A stretch of DNA of 29,401 nt from Tetrahymena elliotti 4EA (taxonomy: Eukaryota > Ciliophora > Oligohymenophorea > Hymenostomatida > Tetrahymenidae): positions 37,779-67,179 of the forward strand of contig JH720366.1 of assembly GCA_000231825.2 (NCBI GenBank), written 5' to 3'. Of this stretch, positions 22,330 through 29,401 are shown piece after piece. Under the pieces are notes generated by a model, which was not told where the DNA came from, made no database searches, and worked only from the letters and a program-made list of their open reading frames with translations. The translations under genes and the position numbers were made by a program. Within the stretch, counting starts at the first letter, position 1. Every line of letters starts with the position of its first letter.

Positions 22330-22898
22330 CAATCCTACTACTTTAAGATTTAATAATTGCTTTGATTGCTAACTTCAAAAAATATATTTTAGATCTTTAT
22401 CTAATAAATATTCAAAGTCTTTTAATTTAATTAATTATAAAATTTAGGTAAAGTTTTAAATAATATCAATCAAGTCCGCAGCCCTCCAAATTTTTTACTA
22501 AATCTATAATTAATTCATTTTTATTTTGCAAATTATTAAGAAATATTTGCATTCATTATTAGCAAGTCATATAAACGCTTTAAAAATCTTTTTTACACCT
22601 TAAAACTTACATAAATTTTAAATTTACTATTACCACACCTAAATAAGATATTTTAAAAATTTTTTTAGACATTCTAAAACTAAACAGGTTAGTAAGCATG
22701 ATCATTACAACTTTTAATTTTTTAAACACAAAAAAAAAAACAAACATCATAAAAAATTTATAGATTGAAAGATATTTGATAATTTTGTTTCTTTGACCTT
22801 TATCATTTATATAGTTTGATTAAGAATTAGCTTATACCAAACTTACATTTAAATTATTTAATAAAAGCAACTAGTTAATTTAATTTTTTTGTTTGTAT
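22330..22898. other. AT-rich intergenic region, kelch gene promoter side
   Basis: The 5' flank of the kelch gene. A few C-rich islands occur near 22475, but no ORF or RNA gene could be supported. Confidence 0.55.
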
Positions 22899-23100
22899 TC
22901 AATTTTTGTTAAAAAATATATCTAATATACAGATTGCTTTAAATATTGGATTTTATGCAAAACTTTCTTAGTATCAAGTATGGTGCTATGTCATTTATTT
23001 ATTTGGATTCAATTTTTTTATAAAAAATATATCTAATAATCAGATTGCTTTAAATATTAGGTTTTCTGCAAAACTTTCTTAATATCAGGATGGCACAAAT
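22899..23100. repeat. Direct repeat, two diverged copies offset by 111 bp
   Basis: The stretch with ATTCAATTTTT, then AAAAAATATATCTAAT, then CAGATTGCTTTAAATATT and GCAAAACTTTCTTA occurs at about 22898-22976 and again at about 23009-23084, offset by 111 bp with a few substitutions. It lies upstream of the LRR gene. Confidence 0.85.
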
Positions 23101-23310
23101 TATGTAGATTTATTTTTATTTTTCATTTAGGTTGAGCTTAATCAACAGTTATTTAGAGAATTTTATAAACCTTTGAAAATTATTTTTTTTTTCATTTTAA
23201 TTTAGGTTTTGAAAAATTTAAATATTTCACGTAAAATTATTAAAATCGAAATAGCAAAAATAGAAATGGCAAAAAAAACAAAACAAAAAAAGAAAGAAAG
23301 GATTAAAAAA

Positions 23311-24800
23311 ATGGGTTGTGTTCAATCTACTTCTAAAAAAATGATAATTGGAAATAAAAATTAGGTTTTAAAGATTTAATAAGATAGTAATAAAAGGATT
23401 TCAATAATATTATTAGAAACTAATCTAGATTACTTCATAAATAAGTTAAAAGAAATACCTAATTAGCTAATAGATTCAGTTAATTTATCTTTTTCTAAGT
23501 TGTATTTGCACAAATGGTGCAAATGATTTAGGAGTAGAACTACCAAAGTGTGTTACTCTTACTGCTTTAAATTTAGATTTATAGTATAGCTGGATTGGTG
23601 ATAGTGGTGTCAAATATTTAGTAGAAAATCTTTAAAATGGATCACACTCGCTTCATTAAATTATGGGAAAATTGTATTAGTATGAATGGGGCAAAGAACT
23701 TGGGAGAAGGATTTTCAAAGTGTCCTACTCTCACTTCTTTGACTATAAATCTAAAGAAGAATTGGATTCTTGATGATGCAAAGCATATTGCAGAAAATTT
23801 TTCAAAGATTGAAACTCTTAGTTCTTTAAATTTAGATCTAAGGTCTAACACACTTAATGAATATGGTATCAAATATTTACGAGAAGGACTTTCAAAATGT
23901 GCTACTCTTACTTATTTAAGCCTAAATCTACTTGAAAATTATATTTGTGAGAGAAGAGCTAAGTATCTAGGAGAAGTAATTTCAAATACTTTTACTCTCA
24001 CTTCTTTAAATCTAACTCTAAGATGTAGCTTTAATGATTAAATTGTAAAGAATTTACAAGAAGGACTTTCTAAGTGTCTTTCTATCACTACTTTAGATTT
24101 AAATTTTGATGGTTTGAGTGATAAAGGTGCAAAGTATTTAGCAGAAGTACTTTCAAAGAGTTCTACTCTTACTTTTTAAAATTTAAATCTTACTGATATT
24201 AGTATTAATGATAAAGAATAGGAAAAATTAAAATTTTTAGTATTTAAGGCTAAGATTGATAACATTAAAAATTCAACTTTGAGAATCGGGCCGTTTATTA
24301 ATTCTTCACAACTTTTATCATGTTTTTAGTTAAATTTTATAAATAAATACCAATCAGCAGTAACAATTATGCTGATTTTGATAATAGTAGCTGAGAAGTT
24401 TGTAATCATGTATATTGATACCCGATTATTTAGCAAAACGTTTTAAACTGCTTTAGTTTAAATTATCTACTAACTATTGTGTTATTAAATTACACCAAAT
24501 TCTTTTCTTCAATTATAAATATCAATTTATCTGTCTATATCTGTTTTATCAAAAAAGTTGTTTTTAACTTTTGATTTATAATATTAATACTTACTATCAT
24601 TAATTAATAATTATAGATATGATAATTTTTTAATCATCAAATTACCAGATTTATTCACAAGAAGTTTTAAACTGATCGAGCTTTAAGTATCAAGTAGAGT
24701 GTTAAAAAAAATAGACTAAATCCTTTTCTTAAATTATAAAGATCAAATGGTCTCTCTTGATAGACCTTGTAAAAATATATTAAATTTTTGTTTTATTTGA
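23311..24800 (+). pseudogene. LRR gene with MGC acylation signal and two frameshifts
   Basis: ATG 23311 (AAAAAAATGGG) opens MGCVQSTSKK, a textbook N-myristoylation plus palmitoylation signal that would place the product on a membrane. The LRR consensus (L.LNL..N.I...GAK.L...L.KC.TLT.LNL) then runs through three frames. Frame 1 ends at TGA 23524-23526. From about 23500 the repeats continue in frame 2 (NGANDLGVELPKC and GDSGVKYLVENL). From about 23660 they continue in frame 3 (MNGAKNLGEGFSKCPTLTSL and onward) for about five repeats to about 24236. Each shift is a small indel inside a repeat, with no GT-AG intron to explain it, so the gene is probably inactivated unless the sequence has errors. 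Frame 3 stays open to TGA 24798-24800, but after about 24300 it looks non-coding. The repeats are the same RanGAP-like type as in the relic at 8440-9698. Confidence 0.7.
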
Positions 24801-24840
24801 TCTATCAAGAAAGATTTTATAGAGAAGGAGTTTGGTAAGA
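24340..24840. repeat. Diverged ~235-bp direct repeat ending in an inverted repeat
   Basis: Two old copies share GTTTTAAACTG and AAATTCTTTTCTTCAATTATAAAT-like blocks, near 24440 and 24667. At 24751-24837 an inverted repeat (CTTGATAGACC against GATCTATCAAG, with outer GGTCT/AGACC) could form a hairpin with a loop of about 30-40 nt. Confidence 0.45.
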
Positions 24841-25416
24841 CCATTAGTGTACACTTTAATATTTACTTAAAATGAAAAAAATACAATTTATTTTAAAAAT
24901 TGTTTGTTCATACTTATTTTGTAAATGTTTTTTTAATTTTTTGAATTTTTCAAATTAACAAAACAAGTATTATTTATGTTAACTTAACTTTGGGATGATT
25001 GAGTGAGTGTAATTAATTCCTTATTTTTTATCTTAGTGGTTTTAAATATCAATAAAAACTCGTAGTTTATTGATTTTAACAAAATTGGCAAAAGAAATTA
25101 TAATATTTTTGATACTTTGATTAAAATAAATTCATTTTAATTTGAGGTAGTAAGCAATAGGTGGTTTTGATTGATAAATTGAGAAATAGATATATGAAAG
25201 AATGTTAAATAAAAGATAAATAAATAAATAGATACTGATTAAAGATATAAAAGGCTAAGAATAATCTGGATTATTATTAATTAAATATAGATATAGTTGG
25301 ATATGCATAATAAATAAATAGATCAGAATTAAAAGTTTCTTTTAATCATAAACTTTAATAAGTAAATTAATTAATTAATTAGCATAAGCAAAAAAACAAG
25401 CAAACAAATAAACAAA
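24841..25416. other. AT-rich intergenic region, SDR promoter side
   Basis: No gene is seen. AAATAAATAAAT and (AATT)n tracts lie near 25216-25235 and 25362-25381, just upstream of the dehydrogenase start, and the leader is A/C-rich (AAGCAAACAAATAAACAAAATG). Confidence 0.6.
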
Positions 25417-26431
25417 ATGATGAAATTATTATTGAAAGCTCCTACTTTTGTTGGTTTGGGAACAATTGGCTACTATTCTTATGAATGGGGCTCTAGATAT
25501 TTTTATCATAGCATAAATGATAATTAAATTGATTTCATTAAGAGATATGGTAATTGCTATGGCCTTGTCAGTGGAGGTTCTTAAGGATTGGGCAAAGAAT
25601 ATGCTAATGAATTAGCCAAAAGAGGTATCAATCTTGTATTAGTTGCCAGAGGCTAAGAATCTCTTGACAAGGCTAAATAAGAGATTTAAGAAAAATATCC
25701 TAAAATAGATGTTAAAACCATTTCTTTTGATTTTTCCACTTCAAATCCTGCTGATTACTAAAAACTTGATTAATAATTGAAAGGATTAGATATTGGAATA
25801 TTAGTTAATAATGTTGGTGTCTTTTAGTATGGTCCTCTCCACGAATCTAATCCTAAGGATTTAAAAAATTTATTGGTAGTAAACACTTACCCTCTCACAT
25901 ATTTAACATAAAACCTTCTTGCACATATGTAAAAAAGGTAAAATAAAAATCAACAAATTGATTTGATTTTAAAAGCTTTTTTATAATTTTTAAAATAGAA
26001 TATCAATCTAATTCTATGTATTAATTCTTTTTAATTATTAAATTAGAAACAAAAAATCTTTAGTTATTAATGTTGCTAGTGAAGCAGGAGAATTTGTTCA
26101 TAAAGAATTCCCTGTTTACAGTGCTAGTAAGAGTTATGATATATAATTTACCAAGTGTCTTCAATAATTCTTCAAGGGAGGTAACGTTGATGTTTCTCTT
26201 TTCCTTCCAGGACCAACATACACTCCTCTTGTTTAGAAAATAGATGTAGATTTTAATAAAACACCTTATGGAAAAGCTTATTGTGCAGACCCTTAGCAAT
26301 CTGCTCAAGATAGTTTTAAGAAAATTGGTTATTAAAATACTATTTTTGGAGATTCAAAGCACGAATACTTTCACTTTATGCACAGATATTTTAGATCACT
26401 CTCCGAATACATTTATCCTCAAACTAAGTGA
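25417..26431 (+). CDS. Short-chain dehydrogenase, HSD17B12 / 3-ketoacyl-CoA reductase type, 2 exons
   Basis: The CDS is join(25417..25937,26047..26431), 301 aa. It is an NAD(P)H-dependent SDR most like the HSD17B12/KAR/Ybr159 group, which reduces 3-ketoacyl-CoA in very-long-chain fatty acid elongation (or 17-keto steroids) at the endoplasmic reticulum. An N-terminal hydrophobic stretch (residues ~3-20) may be a membrane anchor. The cofactor loop is GGSQGLG (53-59). NNVG (131-134) is the group's variant of NNAG. Asn156 lies in VNTYPL. The catalytic Ser185 is in NVASEAGEF, and YSASK supplies Tyr198 and Lys202, so the active-site tetrad is complete. The 109-bp intron (GTAAAA...TTAG) interrupts an Arg codon. 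Length is near the family's ~310. The C-terminus (YPQTK) lacks an evident KKxx retrieval signal. The start is chosen at the first of two adjacent ATGs in ACAAAATG context. Confidence 0.92.
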
Positions 26432-27284
26432 TATTTATAATTAATAAAAAAGCAAATCAATAAATTAAGCTATATATCTAAATACAATTTAACTATACTT
26501 TCGGTTTTCGTTTGTAAATCATCTTCAAAATTTATTATTTCTCATTATTGTATTCAAAATTATTTTGATATTGAATCATCAAAACACAATGGCCTTACTT
26601 GGCTAAATTCTTTACTTTTCCAACAATAAAGCCATTAATTAATAACTAACTAACAAATTAATTTCGCTTTTTTATTCTAATTTCCTTCTAAAAAAACATA
26701 AATCCCTTTTGAAAACCCAAAACATTATCTTAAATTATTATCAGTTAAAATGTTTAACGAGGGATGATTTTAAGCTGAAAATACCTTAATAACTTATCTT
26801 AATAATAATTAAATAATACCTAAACTTAAAATTCTGATTATGGATTTATGTTAGATTTGTGATTAAAATCAATTTATTTTTCATTCATTATTGGTTTGGC
26901 AATCAAAAATTTTAGAATGAGTAAAAAATTAATTTTAATATTTTTTTAATTTAATTTTGAAATACAAATAAAATTCATGATTTATTTAGCTTACTTTTAA
27001 CTTCAATCATTTTTTTTTCAACAAACTAAAATAATAATTAAATTTAAATTAGTCATTTATTCTTAAAAACTTTTATATATGTAGTACCCTAAGGTACTGT
27101 CTTTTTCAAGACTACATACACGAATAATAACAAGATATTATTTTAAAAAATTTTCATAGTCATTCAAAAAAAATATTCATCTCGCTAAACTAGATTTATG
27201 AAGACTGTTTGTAAATAACTTCTTCCTTTTTTGAAAAAACAAAATATTAAACATGCCTAAATTGAATTGAGGTTTTACTATTCA
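26432..27284. other. AT-rich intergenic region
   Basis: No gene is seen on either strand. It contains the compact nested inverted repeat at 27078-27118, listed separately. Confidence 0.55.
27078..27118. other. Nested inverted repeats, potential three-way junction
   Basis: An 8-bp outer stem TATGTAGT / ACTACATA encloses two small hairpins: GTACC-CTAA-GGTAC (27084-27097, sharing two bases with the outer stem) and GTCTT-TTTC-AAGAC (27099-27112). All arms are perfect. It sits in otherwise unstructured A/T sequence. It could be a relic end of a mobile element, a small RNA fold or chance. Confidence 0.5.
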
Positions 27285-27795
27285 AAACTAATTAAAATTT
27301 TTTAAAAGAAAATAAAACTAAAGTTACTAATAACTCTACATTTTCAATAACTGCTGTATCATAAATAACATTAATAATAATAGTTAATGAAACAGTAAAA
27401 TATTTTTGTTCAATAAATTTTAGATTGAAAAGAAATTTATTGTTTAAACTAGGTTTTAAAGTTAAAAGTGGTTAACTAATGATAAAGAGACACTAGGATC
27501 CTAAATTGTTTCTTTCTTCCAGATATTTACTCCAGCTTATTTTATCTGAGCCATAAAAACAACATAGAGTTTATCTTTCTCAAAATTTTAAAAAATTATA
27601 TTGGGAGCCTTGATTACTATGTATTTTGATGTAAATCATGTTTATTCAAAGATCTTTTTGTTTGATGTTTAAATTCTAAATTTGTCTATGATTATATATA
27701 TGATAGAGCCATGTACCTTATATCAAATTTTCGACATTGTTGGTCCTTATCTCCTGTAAAAGACGCCTTTGTCCAAAAAATGAAAATAGGTGCAT
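27285..27795 (-). pseudogene. Possible decayed gene, unidentified
   Basis: Two protein-like ORFs lie on the - strand in different frames. ATG 27795 gives 49 codons beginning MHLFSFFGQRRLLQEI, ending at TGA 27646-27648. A second frame opens at about 27635 and reads YIVIKAPNIIFQNFEKDKLY and onward, then MAQIKQAGVNIWKKE, before running into AT-rich sequence. No splice pair joining them is obvious. I do not recognise either segment. Composition is more gene-like than the flanks, so a relic is likelier than chance, but this is weak. Confidence 0.22.
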
Positions 27796-28252
27796 AAGTC
27801 TAAGAAACTGTTTAGAACCTTAGTGTCTGATATAACAAATTTGATCTTAAAATTAATTTACTGCAATCCTTACTCAATTAAACTATAAAATACTAAACTT
27901 TTCTATCTAACAAAACAAAATAATTGAAATTTCCTATCTAATTTTGTAATTATATTCTACAATTTTCAACACTTTTAAATTTCTTACTTACATTTAGCAA
28001 TTAAGAAATAAATTTGAAATAATTTATTAAAAAAAATATTTTTGAATTTTAGAAATACTGTTTGAACCTAAGAAAATATTTTAGATTATCAATAGAGTAG
28101 ACTTTGCTTAACATATATTAAAGGAATATATCTCAACTGTCTATAAAATATAATAAATTAATCAATTGTAATTTCATTCTTAAAATTAAATAATTAATAG
28201 GTAGAAAGAAATAAAGACAGGTTTTTTAATATTCTAATATCACATAGTTAAA
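27796..28252. other. AT-rich intergenic region, kinase promoter side
   Basis: The 5' flank of the kinase gene. No other gene or repeat is supported. Confidence 0.6.
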
Positions 28253-29401
28253 ATGTAAGAAGATCTAGAATTAGAATCTCTTAAAAAGCTTTCAAAAATA
28301 GTATAGTAACTATAGAAAAATAGATAGCTCTAAGTAATAAATTTAGATGAAAATATAGGATCTTTTGGTTAATTTGTCATAGTGCAACACCTTATTTCTA
28401 AGTAGCATTATGCAATCAAGATATTATCTATCTTTGATGGATTTGACTCAGTATCTCAATAAAAATTACAAGAAGCAAAGAAAGAAGCCTTATTTTTAAA
28501 GAATGCTAATCACCCCAACATAGTTAAATATGTAGATGAGTTTTAAATTGAATTTAATTACTTTATTGTTATCGAAAAGTGTGAAAAAAATCTCTAATAA
28601 CTCATTGAAGAGTTCACTAAATGCTCAGCCACTATATCAAAGCACTAATTAGTCAGTTTAGCTTGTTAGATTTTATCTGCTATCAACTATCTTCACTAGT
28701 AAAATAGAATGCTTAGAGATCTCTAGTTAAGAAATATTTTTGTAGATAGTTACAATCAAATAAAACTACACGATTTCGGTTTAGCTAAATAAATTTAAGA
28801 AGAGCTTTAGTCTTCCCTAACTTCAATCCCAAAAAGCGCTCTATTTTATTACCCACCTGAGTTAATATAGTAATTGGAAACAAATTTAAATTAAAATAAA
28901 AAAGGATGCATTGAGGATTTTAATGGAGATATTTGGGCATTTGGAATCTGTTTCTATATTTTAGGTGGTGCTTCTTTAAATAGCTGTTTTGAACTTAAGA
29001 CAAAGGGTTACTAAAATCTGCCTAATTTAGATGAGTCTCTAAATGACATTCTTTCATAAATTCTGTCATTAGACCCAAGTTAAAGACCTAATGTTGTTAA
29101 ACTGATAGATTTTTATTAAAATCTTAAGTAATAAATCTGGACTTCTCATGATGCTTCAGAACTTTTTTAAGAATACCAAAAGAAAAAATAAGTGAATTAA
29201 TTGTATTTAGCAAATTAATTAATTGAAATATGTACTTAAATTGAACCAAAAAATGAAAGATACTGGTTTTATTTAGGAAAAACATAAAATTAATTAAAAC
29301 TGTATAATGAGGCTATTAATTCCTATTAGAAATGTTTAGAGATAAATCCTAATCACTGTAATTGCCACTATAATCTAGGAAATACTTATTATGATAAAGA
29401 C
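28253..29401 (+). CDS. Protein kinase-TPR fusion with altered catalytic loop (3' end outside window)
   Basis: The ORF runs in the ciliate code from ATG 28253 (AAAATG) to the window edge, 383 codons, no intron. The kinase domain spans about residues 28-300. The glycine loop is weak (ENIGSFGQF). YAIK gives the ATP-anchoring Lys56. NANHPNIVKYVDEF follows helix C. The catalytic loop reads RMLRDLQLRN, so Arg155, Asp156 and Asn161 are present but the preceding His is Leu154 and the usual Lys is Gln158. HDFGLAK holds the metal-binding Asp174. PPE (201-203) and GDIWAFG (225-231) complete the fold. From about residue 330 a TPR begins (ERYWFYLGKTQNQLKLYNEA, then CLEINPNHCNCHYNLGNTYY), with more repeats probably beyond the window. 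Kinase-TPR fusions are a recognised protist architecture. Catalytic Asp and DFG suggest possible activity, but the missing Lys makes it uncertain. Confidence 0.88.

Noticed and set aside
23521..23527. Euplotes-like +1 frameshift at AAA-TGA in the LRR gene
   Set aside because: A +1 slip there would enter the right frame, but the LRR consensus already runs in frame 2 about 20 bp earlier, so a simple indel near 23500 fits better. A second unrelated shift follows.
26060..26308. - strand ORF of 82 codons
   Set aside because: It overlaps exon 2 of the dehydrogenase, which carries the catalytic Ser and YxxxK residues.
1..29401. Chromosome breakage sequence, telomere repeats or rRNA genes
   Set aside because: I looked for the Tetrahymena Cbs core (AACCAACCTC) and CCCCAA runs and did not notice any, nor any rRNA-like conserved sequence. 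A string search would settle it.

Overview
The window looks like a piece of a ciliate macronuclear chromosome, most like Tetrahymena. It is extremely AT-rich. Every recognisable protein is continuous only if TAA and TAG are read as glutamine and TGA is the sole stop (ciliate nuclear code). Introns are short, AT-rich and GT-AG, and starts usually sit in A-rich context. Read with the standard code, nearly all genes are chopped into fragments. All exon joins below were found by eye from splice signals, frame continuity and family motifs. No alignment or transcript data were available.

Layout. At 1-3056 a tandem pair of closely related genes lies on the + strand (the first truncated by the window edge), encoding coiled-coil proteins with an AT-hook-like patch in the complete copy. 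At 3656-5554 (-) is an SLC38-type amino acid transporter. At 5555-7585 there is AT-rich sequence with two doubtful small ORFs and a clear tRNA-Asn(GUU). At 8440-9698 (+) is a degraded array of leucine-rich-repeat modules, each on its own small exon.

From 10172 to 22329 most genes are on the - strand: an unidentified 486-aa protein, a coiled-coil protein, a small axonemal dynein light chain (p28)-like protein, a MORC-family GHKL/S5 protein with a degenerate ATPase pocket, and a six-bladed kelch protein with a long acidic tail. A broken gene on the + strand (14833-15723) and a repeat-filled stretch (16200-17180, including three 40-bp units) interrupt this run.

From 22900 to the end the genes are on the + strand: a frameshifted LRR gene with an N-terminal MGC acylation signal, a short-chain dehydrogenase of the HSD17B12/3-ketoacyl-CoA reductase type, and the start of a kinase-TPR fusion whose catalytic loop lacks the usual His and Lys. 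The genes do not form an evident pathway, as expected for ciliate chromosomes, where genes are transcribed singly. The points most worth follow-up are the MORC-like protein with an altered N-box and two stop-free introns of lengths divisible by three, the exon-per-repeat LRR array, the frameshifted acylated LRR gene, and the kinase with the altered HRD motif.
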